Positions 9,571 through 18,573 of a DNA stretch of 64,000 nt are shown here, piece after piece. The notes beneath the pieces were generated by a model, which worked only from the letters and a program-made list of their open reading frames with translations, was not told where the DNA came from and made no database searches. Each line of letters begins with the position of its first letter. Position 1 is the first letter of the stretch. The position numbers were made by a program, and so were the translations under genes. The stretch comes from Cyclobacteriaceae bacterium. Lineage in GTDB: Bacteria > Bacteroidota > Bacteroidia > Cytophagales > Cyclobacteriaceae. Location: the NCBI GenBank assembly GCA_022842845.1, contig JALHOT010000001.1, positions 212,515 through 276,514 on the forward strand. Direction: 5' to 3'.

Positions 9571-10899
9571 TTAATTCTTAATCATGAACCACTTGGCCAA
9601 CACCTTATAATTCACTTTTGTGCCAGACATTAAGATACCTACACGATAGATTCTACCGGCTACCCAAGTGGTAAAGATGAACCCTGCAACTAAAAGGACC
9701 ATCGATAAGATCAGCTCCCAGGTGGGTACTCCAAAGGCAATTCGGCCAACCATGGCTACCGGAGAGGTGAGTGGAATGATCGACAACCAAAAACTCATTG
9801 GCCCGTGTGGGTCACGAAGGATTACCAGAAATAAACCCATATACCCTACCAGCAAAGGCAAGGTGATGGGGAATTGAAACTGCTGAGACTCCTGAATACT
9901 GTCAACCGCAGATCCTACGGCTGCAAACAAAGCTCCATACAACAAGTATCCTCCCAAAAAGAAGAAAATAAAGACAAAGGCAATTTTAGCAAAAGGTATC
10001 TGACTCAGGTTGCCCATCAATTCACCCACTTTATCGTTCTGCATAGCTTGCACTTCTTCTTTTTGCTCTGCGTCCATCTGATTCATCATCTGCTCTTGCA
10101 TTTGCTGTTGTGGCATTTTCAAACCAAAATACCCTAACACGCTGCTCGAAACAAAAGTGATGATGAGTATCCAGATGGTGAATTGCAATAAACCCACTGA
10201 GGCAATACCGATAATCTTGCCCATCATTAGTTGAAAGGGCTTGACAGAAGACACGATCACTTCTACAATCTTAGAAGTCTTCTCATCAATAACACCCTGC
10301 ATGATTTGGATTCCATAAATCAATACAAACATGTAAATCAAAATACCGAGTATAAAACCCAAAGCATAGAGAATGCCGGAATTACTACTTTTCTCCTCAC
10401 CAGTTTCAGTAATATTAACTTGTTTGAGATCTACTTTTGTTTTAAGCCCTGCAAGCGTTGCCTTGTCTATATTATATTGCTCAAGCTTAAGGTCACGGAT
10501 TCTGTCTTGCAATACACCCTCGAGGTCACCAATTTTCTCAATACTTGGATTCTCTTTTGTGTAGATTACAAAGCCTTCAGGTTTTGATATCTCGAAATTG
10601 GGAATGTAGAGTAGAGCAAAGTCCTTGGTTTTATTATACTTTTCCTTAGCAGCATCAAGGCCTTCTGTTTCGATAACAAAATCGAATTTTTTAGTGTCCT
10701 CAAATACAAATTTTCCACTCTGGTCGAGCACATGCACCACCGCTGCTTTGGCAGATTCGCTTTCTTTCACCATAAACCAAACCATGCCACCAATGATGGC
10801 CGGGAAAATAAGTGGAACCAAAATTGTAGCCACTAAAAAAGATTTCTTCTGTACGCGGTTTAAAAATTCCCGCTGTATGATGAGCCAAATTTTATTCAT
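9571..10899 (-). CDS. ABC-2 type exporter permease, NatB-like
   Basis: The 442-residue membrane protein has an N-terminal helix after I-I-Q-R-E-F-L-N-R-V, a large extracytoplasmic domain of about 140 residues, and a cluster of five or so helices in the C-terminal half. These include the I-D-E-K-T-S-K-I-V-E-V-I-V-S-S-V motif typical of NatB/YhaP-like ABC-2 permeases. A Gln/Met-rich loop (P-Q-Q-Q-M-Q-E-Q-M) lies between two helices. It follows its ATPase gene by 25 bases. NatAB systems are linked to sodium or drug efflux, but the substrate here is not shown by sequence. Confidence 0.85.
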   Translation of the reverse strand: MNKIWLIIQREFLNRVQKKSFLVATILVPLIFPAIIGGMVWFMVKESESAKAAVVHVLDQSGKFVFEDTKKFDFVIETEGLDAAKEKYNKTKDFALLYIPNFEISKPEGFVIYTKENPSIEKIGDLEGVLQDRIRDLKLEQYNIDKATLAGLKTKVDLKQVNITETGEEKSSNSGILYALGFILGILIYMFVLIYGIQIMQGVIDEKTSKIVEVIVSSVKPFQLMMGKIIGIASVGLLQFTIWILIITFVSSSVLGYFGLKMPQQQMQEQMMNQMDAEQKEEVQAMQNDKVGELMGNLSQIPFAKIAFVFIFFFLGGYLLYGALFAAVGSAVDSIQESQQFQFPITLPLLVGYMGLFLVILRDPHGPMSFWLSIIPLTSPVAMVGRIAFGVPTWELILSMVLLVAGFIFTTWVAGRIYRVGILMSGTKVNYKVLAKWFMIKN

Positions 10900-10924
10900 A
10901 ACGTATGTCTTATGCGATTAAAGA

Positions 10925-11836
10925 TTATTCGTCTGTTTTACCCTTTACCAGGCTGATAAAGATTTCACTCATGGTCGGCACTTTCTCAACGAAGGAATGT
11001 ACCTCTGTTAGTTTAATCAATTCAGCAATTAATTGATTGGGGCTTTGTATTGATTCACCCTTCAACACGGTTTGATAAAAATTATCTTCCAGGGATTTTT
11101 GTGATACAATAGAGGCTGCCCCGTTCACAGAGAAGGCTCCCTTATGCTCTACCACAAAAGTGTTGGACTTATACGTATCCTTAATCTGCTTCTTGGTTCC
11201 TTCTACTATCTTTTTGGATTTATTGATCAGTGCCACATGGTCGCAAAGATCTTCTACTGTTTCCATGCGGTGTGTGGAGAAAATAATGGTGGAACCATTA
11301 TCGCGCAGTTCCAAAATGTTTTCGGTAATCAATTGTGCATTGACCGGATCGAATCCTGAGAAAGGTTCATCCAAAATAATCAGCTTAGGCTCATGCATTA
11401 CCGTGCTGATAAACTGCACTTTTTGCGCCATGCCTTTACTCAAATCTTCAACTTTCTTATCCCACCAATCTTTGATCTCGAACTTGGTAATCCATTTTTT
11501 ACTGCGCTCCAGGGCCTCTTTTTTGCTAAGGCCTTTCAATTGCGCCAGGTACAGCAATTGTTCACCAACTTTTAACTTTTTGTACAAACCTCGCTCTTCG
11601 GGCAGGTAACCAATAGTACCGATATGCTTCGACTCCAGCTTTTCTCCAAAAATGCTGATGTCGCCCTGATCAGCATTAATGATCTGGTTAACAATGCGAA
11701 TGAAGGTTGTTTTACCGGCTCCGTTAGGGCCTAACAAGCCGTAAATACTTTTTGAGGGGATGGTAAGGCTTACATCATCCAAGGCTGTGTGATTGGTATA
11801 GCGCTTGGTGACACCTTTTGCTACGAGTGCTTCCAC
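10925..11836 (-). CDS. ABC transporter ATPase, NatA-like
   Basis: The 303-residue protein has Walker A G-P-N-G-A-G-K-T-T near residue 37, the Q-loop region G-Y-L-P-E-E-R-G-L-Y (diagnostic of the NatA/YhaQ group), the signature L-S-K-G-M-A-Q-K, Walker B L-I-I-L-D-E-P-F-S-G and switch His S-T-H. It powers the neighbouring permease. About 80 residues follow the nucleotide-binding domain, as is usual in this group. It is the first gene of a two-gene operon. Confidence 0.9.
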   Translation of the reverse strand: MEALVAKGVTKRYTNHTALDDVSLTIPSKSIYGLLGPNGAGKTTFIRIVNQIINADQGDISIFGEKLESKHIGTIGYLPEERGLYKKLKVGEQLLYLAQLKGLSKKEALERSKKWITKFEIKDWWDKKVEDLSKGMAQKVQFISTVMHEPKLIILDEPFSGFDPVNAQLITENILELRDNGSTIIFSTHRMETVEDLCDHVALINKSKKIVEGTKKQIKDTYKSNTFVVEHKGAFSVNGAASIVSQKSLEDNFYQTVLKGESIQSPNQLIAELIKLTEVHSFVEKVPTMSEIFISLVKGKTDE

Positions 11837-11928
11837 AGATTTCAGGTTTTTTTGTACGATTAGTACATTAAACCAATGTAGAATTACAAAGTTTTGGAAT
11901 CAATAATCGTTAGCCAGAAAATGAGCTT

Positions 11929-12831
11929 TTAACGAAAGCTAATGCTGCCCATGGACACGTCAAGATCAAAGGTAAGCGCATTGTCAGCATCTTTGGTGTA
12001 AGAGGCAGAGGTATAGGTGTGCTCGCCTATCTTCTTGAATGAAGAAGGAAGTTTAACACTGCATAACCAGCTATCATGGATTTTCACTAGCACAGGGGTG
12101 TCTGTTTTAGGCAAAACAATGATCAAATTACCGGCCCCCACACTCCCCTTAATGGTGTTGCCAACCATTGGATTCTCACTGAAATCGAGCAGCAAATTAC
12201 CAAAGCCTACATCGGCCAGTAAATATTTAGTTTTAGCCAGATTAAGATTGCGCACATCGATAGAGCCCAAGTCAACCTTCACCTGAAAAGTGTCCATCTC
12301 TACCTGGTTCTCCATACCGGAGAGGTAGTTTACATGAACATTGGCACTGCCTGAATTAATCTTCAGTTTCTTAATAGCCAACCCTGATAAATCTACATTG
12401 GCATTACCAAAACCGTAATTCATTTCTAAAGCATAGGGCTTGCCATTGCTTAAATACATTTTCCAAAATTTATGGGTATTGGAATTAACACTGGCACTGG
12501 CTTCTGAAGAGCTGAACACGCGAGAAGATATCGTCTGACCAAAACCCTCCTGGCTGAGTTCTTCCAACGACAGCATGACATTGCACACTTTGCCGTTGAT
12601 TGTTTTTACAAAGTTGTGTGAGAAGGCCTGCTCGCTTTGATTACTGAAAACGTTGAGAATATCTGAATTCTGGCTGGGCTTGATATAACAATTGCCGCTA
12701 TTAGCCTTGATATGCAGTTTTATTGACTCGCATGCATCCGTATTTTCAACGGCAAACTGCTTTCTTACCTGCCCCACGGCCATCCCTGCCAGCAATACCC
12801 CCAAAAGGGTTAACATATAGTTTTTCTGCAT
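11929..12831 (-). CDS. Exported beta-rich protein of unknown function
   Basis: This 300-residue protein has a signal peptide (Y-M-L-T-L-L-G-V-L-L-A-G-M-A-V-G-Q). The mature part contains regular short strands with Gly/Asn turns, such as N-A-N-V-D-L-S-G-L, S-A-N-V-H-V-N-Y-L-S-G, G-S-I-D-V-R-N-L-N-L and G-A-G-N-L-I-I-V-L. That spacing suggests a right-handed beta-solenoid like the DUF4097/DUF2807 adhesin-type families. Two Cys residues near residues 34 and 48 and one in W-L-C could form disulphides. It lies alone between the ABC operon and dnaJ. Confidence 0.55.
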   Translation of the reverse strand: MQKNYMLTLLGVLLAGMAVGQVRKQFAVENTDACESIKLHIKANSGNCYIKPSQNSDILNVFSNQSEQAFSHNFVKTINGKVCNVMLSLEELSQEGFGQTISSRVFSSSEASASVNSNTHKFWKMYLSNGKPYALEMNYGFGNANVDLSGLAIKKLKINSGSANVHVNYLSGMENQVEMDTFQVKVDLGSIDVRNLNLAKTKYLLADVGFGNLLLDFSENPMVGNTIKGSVGAGNLIIVLPKTDTPVLVKIHDSWLCSVKLPSSFKKIGEHTYTSASYTKDADNALTFDLDVSMGSISFR

Positions 12832-12921
12832 AACGGATAGTTACGCTTTTGGTCCGCTAAGGTTGCGTTGTGTAAGTTTTTAGTGAAAATTGCTTAAAAA
12901 CCGAGGGTTTGAAAACGGTGC

Positions 12922-14046
12922 TTAGTTAAAGTATTCTTTCATTCGTTCAAAAAAGCCCTTTTCGTTGGCATCAGGGTGCGGCTGAAAGTTCGCAGAATCG
13001 CGCAGCGATTCAAGCTTTGCTTTTTCATCAGCTGAAAGCTTTTTGGGTGTCCACACGTTTACGTAAATGAGCTGGTCACCTGTTTCGTAGCCATTCACAT
13101 CGCGTAAGCCCTTTCCTTTAAGACGTAATATCTTCCCACTTTGTGTACCTGGTTCGATCTTAATTCGGACCTTACCTCCCACAGAAGGCACTTCCACATT
13201 GGTTCCCAGGGCGGCATCAACAAAGCTTATGTGCAAGTCGTAGATCAGATTATTACCATCTCGCTTCAGGTTCTTATCTTCTGTTTCTTCGATCAGGATA
13301 AGCAAGTCTCCCGGCACCCCACCACCAGGGGCATCGTTGCCTTTGCCCGACATGGATAGTTGCATGCCATCTGCTACACCGGCTGGTATCTTCACAGAAA
13401 TAATCTCCTCTTTGGTGGTTAAGCCTGAGCTATCGACACCAGCAGGGCGCTTGTCGATGGTTTGGCCAGCACCACCACAGGTATTACAAGCAGCGGTAGA
13501 CACCATTTGACCTAGCATGGTGTTTACAACCTTGCGCATTTGTCCGGTGCCCTGACAGGTAGGACAGTTTTTAAACGTAACGCCTTCGGCTCTCACCAAG
13601 CGGTTAACCTTAATCTTCTTCTCAACGCCATTGGCAATTTCTTCCAGGTTCAGTTTAAGCTTAATGCGCAGGTTCGAGCCCTTGCGTTGACGCTGACGAC
13701 CACCCCCGCCACCCCCGAAGAAACTATCGAAGGGGCTTCCGCCACCACCTCCAAAAATATCTCCGAATTGGCTAAATATGTCGTCCATATTCATATGCCC
13801 GCCACCATAGCCACCATTACCTCCTGCTCGGGCATGACCAAAGCGATCGTACTGCGCACGCTTCTCCTGGTTGCTTAGTATCTCATAGGCTTCTGCTGCT
13901 TCTTTGAATTTATCTTCAGCTTCTTTATTGCCTGGGTTCTTATCAGGGTGAAACTGGATAGCCACCTTACGATAAGCTTTCTTTATTTCATCTGCAGTGG
14001 CAGTTTTACTAACACCTAGTATTTCGTAATAATCTCTTTTACTCAT
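12922..14046 (-). CDS. dnaJ: Chaperone DnaJ with only half of the zinc-finger motifs
   Basis: The 374-residue protein has a J domain with H-P-D at 33-35, a Gly/Phe-rich linker (about 72-117) and the C-terminal substrate-binding domains. It stimulates DnaK ATPase and delivers unfolded clients. Typical DnaJ carries four C-x-x-C-x-G-x-G motifs forming two zinc sites; here only C-P-T-C-Q-G-T-G (161-168) and C-N-T-C-G-G-A-G (187-194) remain. By position they are motifs 2 and 3, so the second zinc site is kept and the first lost. It is the last gene of grpE - four-helix bundle - dnaJ. dnaK is not in the window. Confidence 0.95.
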   Translation of the reverse strand: MSKRDYYEILGVSKTATADEIKKAYRKVAIQFHPDKNPGNKEAEDKFKEAAEAYEILSNQEKRAQYDRFGHARAGGNGGYGGGHMNMDDIFSQFGDIFGGGGGSPFDSFFGGGGGGRQRQRKGSNLRIKLKLNLEEIANGVEKKIKVNRLVRAEGVTFKNCPTCQGTGQMRKVVNTMLGQMVSTAACNTCGGAGQTIDKRPAGVDSSGLTTKEEIISVKIPAGVADGMQLSMSGKGNDAPGGGVPGDLLILIEETEDKNLKRDGNNLIYDLHISFVDAALGTNVEVPSVGGKVRIKIEPGTQSGKILRLKGKGLRDVNGYETGDQLIYVNVWTPKKLSADEKAKLESLRDSANFQPHPDANEKGFFERMKEYFN

Positions 14047-14054
14047 TCTTTTTC

Positions 14055-14547
14055 GAGGTTAGAAGTTCGAGGTTCGAGACTCGAAACTATGGCTTCGAGG
14101 TTCGAATTACGATTCTTTACTTATTTAACTTTTGTTTCCCAATTTTGATGCAGTTTCGATAACATTCTACCAATATGATCAAGTTTATCTTCCAACACAT
14201 TAAACTCTTCGGAAGATATGTATGAACAATCTCTCGCAAATGATAGCCAATTTTGTGTTTCCCCTGCTGAACCTATTGCATCAATTAAATGAACTTTAAA
14301 TTTATTTTCATAATGTCTTTTAGACCAACCCTCAGCAACGTTTGCACTAATAGAACGTGAGGAGCGTACCATCTGAGAAGTAAGTGAGTAGAGTTCTTCC
14401 TTTGGAAATTTTCTAGAGATTTTAAATAATTCCATGGCCACATCATACGATAGCCTATAAACATCTAAATCCTTAAACGATTTTATCATAAGTAAAATCT
14501 ATCGTTGAATTTCAACCTCGAGTCTCTAGCTTCCAGCCTCTAACCTC
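14055..14547. repeat. Inverted-repeat-flanked module carrying the four-helix-bundle gene
   Basis: The left arm (14055-14084, plus strand) reads GAGGTTAGA-N12-GAGACTCGA. The right arm (14518-14547) reads the same pattern on the minus strand, GAGGTTAGA-N12-GAGACTCGA, with the spacer matching at 6 of 12 positions, so 24 of 30 bases agree. Both flanks contain further GAGGTTCGA/TTCGAG-type words (14094-14105, 14557-14574). The arms enclose only the four-helix-bundle gene. No transposase and no clear target duplication were seen. This could be a small mobile unit or a repeat whose spread is linked to that gene. Confidence 0.6.
14121..14489 (-). CDS. Four-helix-bundle protein (23S rRNA intervening-sequence / S23 family)
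   Basis: The 122-residue protein matches the S23/IVP family: F-K-D-L-D-V-Y-R-L-S-Y at the start, F-P-K-E-E-L-Y-S-L-T-S-Q-M, the R-S-S-R-S-I-S-A-N-V-A-E-G core, and a G-S-A-G-E-T-Q-N-W-L helix. The family is common in Bacteroidota. Members are encoded in 23S rRNA intervening sequences, and the diversity-generating retroelement protein Avd shares the fold. Its cellular function is unknown. Here it interrupts the grpE-dnaJ pair in the same orientation and is enclosed by inverted repeats, which suggests insertion. Confidence 0.88.
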   Translation of the reverse strand: MIKSFKDLDVYRLSYDVAMELFKISRKFPKEELYSLTSQMVRSSRSISANVAEGWSKRHYENKFKVHLIDAIGSAGETQNWLSFARDCSYISSEEFNVLEDKLDHIGRMLSKLHQNWETKVK

Positions 14548-14573
14548 AATATCTAGCTTCGAGCTTCGAACCT

Positions 14574-15107
14574 CTAGCTGCCTACTACCACTTTTGCAAA
14601 ACGAATCACCTTTTCATTCAATGTGTAACCTTTTTCAACCACATCAACAACTTTACCTTTTAGCGCTTCGCTAGGCGCTGGGATTTGTGTAATGGCCTCT
14701 TGTGTGTCAGCATTAAAATCATCACCTGTTTTCAAATCGAGCACTTTAGCACCGGATTGCTCCAATATCTTCTTGTACTTATTGAAAATCAGTAGAAACC
14801 CTTCTGCTTCTTTGCTGTTCAGATCCCTGAAAGCTTTTTCGGCTCTTTCAAAATCGTCCATCACAGGCAATAGATTCTTGAGCAAGCCTTCATTGGCCGT
14901 TTGGATCATGTCGATCTTTTCCTTTGCCGTACGTCTTCTGAAATTTTCAAACTCAGAATACAGTCGAAGGTATTTATCTTTGGCTTCTGCCACTTCGTCT
15001 TTCAATTTCTGTAACTCATCAACTTCCGCAGTTTCTGAAACAGTGCCCTCTGCCGTTGTTGCCTCTGTTTTCCCAACTTCTTTTTCGATATCGTTCGTAT
15101 TCTCCAT
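14574..15107 (-). CDS. grpE: Nucleotide exchange factor GrpE
   Basis: The 177-residue protein has an acidic N-terminus, a long coiled-coil helix (L-Q-K-L-K-D-E-V-A-E-A-K-D-K-Y-L-R-L-Y-S) with E-F-E-N-F-R-R-R, and a C-terminal beta domain ending in E-K-G-Y-T-L-N-E-K-V-I-R-F-A-K-V-V-V. The dimer releases ADP from DnaK. It is the promoter-proximal gene of grpE - four-helix bundle - dnaJ. I saw no CIRCE element (TTAGCACTC-N9-GAGTGCTAA) upstream, so HrcA control is not suggested. Confidence 0.95.
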   Translation of the reverse strand: MENTNDIEKEVGKTEATTAEGTVSETAEVDELQKLKDEVAEAKDKYLRLYSEFENFRRRTAKEKIDMIQTANEGLLKNLLPVMDDFERAEKAFRDLNSKEAEGFLLIFNKYKKILEQSGAKVLDLKTGDDFNADTQEAITQIPAPSEALKGKVVDVVEKGYTLNEKVIRFAKVVVGS

Positions 15108-15256
15108 GTCTATAGGTCAATGAAAGCGCAAATGTCAACAATTCTGCCAAATACCTATAAATGACACATTGACATACTATTTGTCAAAATCTTCCATTGG
15201 ATAGGCTTGCCGCAGACACGCTGCAAATCCAGGTTATTTTGTCGGAATGAAGAAGA

Positions 15257-16246
15257 TCAATGGAGGTTTCTCCAGATGAGATCCTTGAGCTCGGTAATAC
15301 CCTGCTGGGTAGCTGCTGAGATAAATACGGACTGGATATCAGTGGGGACTTCCCGCTTCATTTCAACAAGCAATTCCTCATCGAGCATATCAGACTTTGA
15401 AATAGCGAGCAGGCGTTTTTTATCTAATAACTCAGGATTGTATTTCCTCAGCTCGTTAAGCAGTATCTCATACTCTTTTTTGATGTCCTTCGCATCGGCA
15501 GGGATTAAAAAAAGTAACAAGGAGTTGCGCTCTATATGTCTTAAGAAACGAATGCCTAAGCCCTTTCCTTCAGCCGCTCCTTCAATAATCCCCGGAATAT
15601 CGGCCATCACAAAAGATTTATCATCGCGGTAGGCCACCACTCCCAGATTAGGGGTAAGGGTGGTAAAGGCGTAATCGGCAATTTTAGGTTTGGCTGCCGA
15701 CACTACCGATAGCAGGGTAGATTTGCCTGCATTAGGAAAGCCTACCAAACCAACATCGGCCAATAGTTTTAGCTCGAGTACGATCCACTCTTCAATACCT
15801 GGCTCTCCAGGTTGCGCGTAATCAGGGGCCCGGTTAGTAGAAGTTGCAAAAAAGGCATTGCCTTTTCCTCCTCTTCCGCCTCTTGTTAAAATAATTTCCT
15901 GGCCGTCTTCGGTAATCTCACAAACAAGCTCGCCTGTTTCGGCTTTCTTAGCCACGGTACCCAGGGGCACCTCTAAAACTTCATCTTTTCCAGAAGCACC
16001 TGTGCAATCTTGCATGCCGCCACGCTCCCCAGCTTCGGCAATGATATGCTTGCGGTATTTGAGGTGTAACAAAGTCCATACATTGGATGACCCCCTCAGA
16101 ATAATATGCCCCCCTCGTCCGCCATCGCCTCCATCAGGTCCGCCATGTTGCAAGTGCTTCTCGCGATTGAAATGCAAATAGCCAGATCCACCTGCACCAG
16201 AGCGTGAGCAGAATTTTACGTAATCGATGAAGTTCGGTGCGGACAT
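15257..16246 (-). CDS. obgE: GTPase Obg/CgtA
   Basis: The 329-residue protein has the glycine-rich Obg domain (G-G-D-G-G-R-G-G, then [10 protein letters not shown]), followed by the G domain with P-loop G-F-P-N-A-G-K-S-T and D-I-P-G-I-I-E-G-A (switch II). A normal G4 of N-K-x-D form is replaced by A-I-S-K-S-D. Obg acts in late 50S ribosome assembly and growth control. The variable C-terminal domain of some Obg proteins is absent. It lies between adk and the grpE group on the same strand. Confidence 0.95.
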   Translation of the reverse strand: MSAPNFIDYVKFCSRSGAGGSGYLHFNREKHLQHGGPDGGDGGRGGHIILRGSSNVWTLLHLKYRKHIIAEAGERGGMQDCTGASGKDEVLEVPLGTVAKKAETGELVCEITEDGQEIILTRGGRGGKGNAFFATSTNRAPDYAQPGEPGIEEWIVLELKLLADVGLVGFPNAGKSTLLSVVSAAKPKIADYAFTTLTPNLGVVAYRDDKSFVMADIPGIIEGAAEGKGLGIRFLRHIERNSLLLFLIPADAKDIKKEYEILLNELRKYNPELLDKKRLLAISKSDMLDEELLVEMKREVPTDIQSVFISAATQQGITELKDLIWRNLH

Positions 16247-16252
16247 TTTTTA

Positions 16253-16301
16253 TTCAAAATTTAAAATTCAACACTCCAAATTTTGAATTTGAAATATTGA
16301 A
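16253..16301. repeat. Imperfect inverted repeat between adk and obgE
   Basis: The left arm TTCAAAATTTAAAATTCAA (16253-16271) and the right arm (16283-16301) match in inverted orientation at 17 of 19 positions, with an 11-base loop. It is very AT-rich and made of repeated TTCAA/TTTGAA words, and fills almost the whole 62-base gap. It has no T-tract and sits inside a run of co-directional genes, so it is not an obvious terminator. Confidence 0.6.
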
Positions 16302-16308
16302 AGGGTTA

Positions 16309-16875
16309 TTACTTATCAATAACCTGACAAATACTGGAGAAGATTTCCTCTATCGCTCCAATGCCATTAACGGTTGATAAGCGATGTTGATTTTTATAAT
16401 ACGGCAACACATGAACAGTCTTGTTGAAGTACTCATCTATGCGTTTATTCAACTTCTCCTCTTCATCATCAGCCCTGTTGTCTACCAGTTTGCGTTTAGC
16501 AATGCGTGTGCGCACTTCACTTTCTGTTACATCTAAAGCCACCACGTGGTGAATGGCAGTATTGTTGTCCTTCATAAAGCGGTCTAGTGCTTCGGCCTGC
16601 GCTACAGTTCTGGGGAAGCCATCAAACAAAAAGCCCTTTGCATCTGGGTTTTTATCCAGCTCTTCTTTTAACATAGAGATGGTTATCTCATCTGGCACCA
16701 AAGCACCGCTGTTCATGATCTCTTTTACACGCTTACCTAAAGCCGTATCGTTTTTTGTGTGCCAGCGAAACAAATCTCCGGTAGAGATATGCACGAAGCC
16801 ATACTTCTGAATAAGCTTTTCGCTTTGAGTTCCTTTACCAGCCCCAGGAGGGCCGAAGATTACCATATTGATCAT
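16309..16875 (-). CDS. adk: Adenylate kinase, short LID form
   Basis: The 188-residue protein has P-loop G-P-P-G-A-G-K-G-T at 8-16, S-T-G-D-L-F-R (AMP binding) and the G-F-L-F-D-G-F-P-R-T motif. It converts ATP plus AMP into two ADP in the cytoplasm. The segment between R-I-A-K-R and the C-terminal helices is short and has no Cys-x-x-Cys zinc LID, so this is the short type. It is co-directional with hpt (70 bases upstream) and obgE. Confidence 0.95.
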   Translation of the reverse strand: MINMVIFGPPGAGKGTQSEKLIQKYGFVHISTGDLFRWHTKNDTALGKRVKEIMNSGALVPDEITISMLKEELDKNPDAKGFLFDGFPRTVAQAEALDRFMKDNNTAIHHVVALDVTESEVRTRIAKRKLVDNRADDEEEKLNKRIDEYFNKTVHVLPYYKNQHRLSTVNGIGAIEEIFSSICQVIDK

Positions 16876-16945
16876 GCCTAGGATACGTTAAAGGGTTGCA
16901 ATGTAAGGATCAATTTGAAAAATAGCCAATGCGGCAAAACTGATA

Positions 16946-17473
16946 TTAGTTAGCCAATTGATAAATCTGCTTTGTGTTACGACCGAAACCATCGTAATCA
17001 AGACCGTAGCCTAGCACAAACTCATCATCAATATCAAAACCAACATATTTGACATCAACATTTTTTTCACGAGCAGGTTTTTTTCTTAGAAGGGCTACCA
17101 CCTCCACAGACTTGGTACCAAGTCCGCGCAGTTCTTCCATAATTTTTTGCAAGGTCAGGCCTGTGTCAACAATATCTTCCACAATTAAGATATGCTGATT
17201 GAACAAACTCTCTTCTAAACCAATAAGCGTTTTTAGTTGACCCGTGCTTTGAACACCATTATATGAACTCACTTTGACGAAAGACACTTTACAGGGAATG
17301 GTGAGCTCTTTTACCAAGTCTGATGCAAAAATAAATGAACCATTTAGGATGGGAAGAATCAAGGGTGCTTTATCCTCGTAATCAGTATTTACCTGAGCCG
17401 CCAAGGCTTTCACCTTCTCTTCAACCGATTGTGTTGATATAAATTCTCTGAATTCTAAGTCTTTTACCTTCAT
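16946..17473 (-). CDS. hpt: Hypoxanthine phosphoribosyltransferase
   Basis: The 175-residue protein has the PRPP-binding signature I-L-I-V-E-D-I-V-D-T-G-L-T-L, an I-L-N-G-S-F-I-F-A-S-D-L loop, and a V-K-Y-V-G-F-D-I-D-D-E-F-V-L-G-Y-G-L-D-Y block that recognises the purine, as in HPRT. It salvages hypoxanthine and guanine to nucleotides with PRPP. The next gene, adk, also serves purine nucleotides. A TATCTTTG box lies 22 bases before the start. Confidence 0.95.
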   Translation of the reverse strand: MKVKDLEFREFISTQSVEEKVKALAAQVNTDYEDKAPLILPILNGSFIFASDLVKELTIPCKVSFVKVSSYNGVQSTGQLKTLIGLEESLFNQHILIVEDIVDTGLTLQKIMEELRGLGTKSVEVVALLRKKPAREKNVDVKYVGFDIDDEFVLGYGLDYDGFGRNTKQIYQLAN

Positions 17474-17494
17474 CGCATTTCAGAAATGAGGGCG

Positions 17495-17502
17495 CAAAGA
17501 TA
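17495..17502 (-). promoter_or_regulatory. -7 promoter box of hpt
   Basis: On the minus strand TATCTTTG fits the TAnnTTTG consensus exactly and lies 21 bases from the hpt ATG. I could not find a TTG at the expected -33 distance. Confidence 0.5.
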
Positions 17503-17574
17503 GCATATTATCAGTAGCTCGGCCTTTGAGGCGCTAACATCAGTAATTGCCCCTTGTCAATCAACAACTTAACT

Positions 17575-18531
17575 TTATAGATCTTTCATTAAAACCTCAT
17601 ATAATTCAATCATACTCTGTATATCGGCTTTATGTACACGTTCCTGGGGGGTATGTGGATGTTGCTCCGGAGCCCCCACAAAACACCAGTCGAATGGGTA
17701 GGGTGATACCTGCAATTCGCGACCATCACTCGAGCCTACACCTTCTACTTCTAACTGATAATTAATCTTATGCTTATGAGCGATGTCAATTACTCTCTTC
17801 ACAAATTTCTTTCGCGGAATATTTCTATCGCGCATAGAGATAGCCACCCCTTTGCCCAAGGCTACGCCATCGGTAGCCCAGGTGATGTCTGAAATCAACG
17901 CCTGCTTCACCTTCCACTTTTCATAAATAAATTTAGCTAAGTACGGAACAGAACCACCTCCGTGTTCCTCCCAACAACTGAATACAATGATCCCATCCTT
18001 TAATGTTTCGGCTACTTTTAGTGCATTAAAAACCCCCAGCCGGTTGTCGAGGTAAGGTGTTTGTATTGTTGTGCTGGTTTCTTTAAAATCAATCTTATAG
18101 GTAAGTGAAGTGCCGCGCTCGATAACCCTGCCGAATTTGTAAAGTGCATGTTGCTCATGATCGAAAATTAATTCACACTCAATCTTTCCCAGGCTATCCT
18201 CGCCCACCAACTTAGTACCTGCATCAGCATCGGGGCTTCCTATGGGCACCAATTGATTGAAATAGCGAACTGTGAAGCCAATACTGTCGAGGTGGGCAAA
18301 AATAGCGGTACGAGGTTTACCAAATTTTAGTATGATACAATCCTGAAAGTCCTCCCCAAAGAAGACTTGCGGTTTCACCTTCCAGTTTTTCTTTTCCTTC
18401 TTGATATAGCTCAGCAAAAAGCTTGTCATAGGAGCCTCCTCACCCGATGGGGCATGAATGGCACACAATTGTTTCAATAAGGCAAAGTCGATGGCTGACT
18501 TAATTTTATTTCTAGGTTTGCTCGCTGTCAT
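17575..18531 (-). CDS. M42-family aminopeptidase-like metallopeptidase
   Basis: The 318-residue protein shows the co-catalytic metal motifs of the M42/M18/M20 peptidase clan: H80-L-D82-S-I-G-F, the bridging Asp in L-D162-N-R, the catalytic Glu pair in W-E188-E189-H-G-G-G-S, an Asp in I-S-D-I-T-W and a late His in G-A-P-E-Q-H-P-H-T. These motifs place it nearest the M42 glutamyl aminopeptidase/endoglucanase group. It is cytoplasmic (no signal peptide) and probably trims peptides. It is divergent from upp. Confidence 0.82.
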   Translation of the reverse strand: MTASKPRNKIKSAIDFALLKQLCAIHAPSGEEAPMTSFLLSYIKKEKKNWKVKPQVFFGEDFQDCIILKFGKPRTAIFAHLDSIGFTVRYFNQLVPIGSPDADAGTKLVGEDSLGKIECELIFDHEQHALYKFGRVIERGTSLTYKIDFKETSTTIQTPYLDNRLGVFNALKVAETLKDGIIVFSCWEEHGGGSVPYLAKFIYEKWKVKQALISDITWATDGVALGKGVAISMRDRNIPRKKFVKRVIDIAHKHKINYQLEVEGVGSSDGRELQVSPYPFDWCFVGAPEQHPHTPQERVHKADIQSMIELYEVLMKDL

Positions 18532-18573
18532 TCAGCAACTTTATCTTAAATTTTGCAGAGAAAAAAATTCTTC

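Noticed and set aside
9874..10137. 87-residue plus-strand frame opposite the ABC permease gene
   Set aside because: It is a shadow of the conserved ABC-2 permease gene on the other strand, with a composition (Leu/His runs) typical of antisense frames.
14090..14110. GGTTCGAATT word resembling a tRNA T-arm
   Set aside because: No acceptor, D or anticodon arms can be formed around it; the words belong to the repeat flank of the four-helix-bundle gene.
15108..15256. Possible heat-shock CIRCE element upstream of grpE
   Set aside because: No TTAGCACTC-N9-GAGTGCTAA or close variant was found in the gap.
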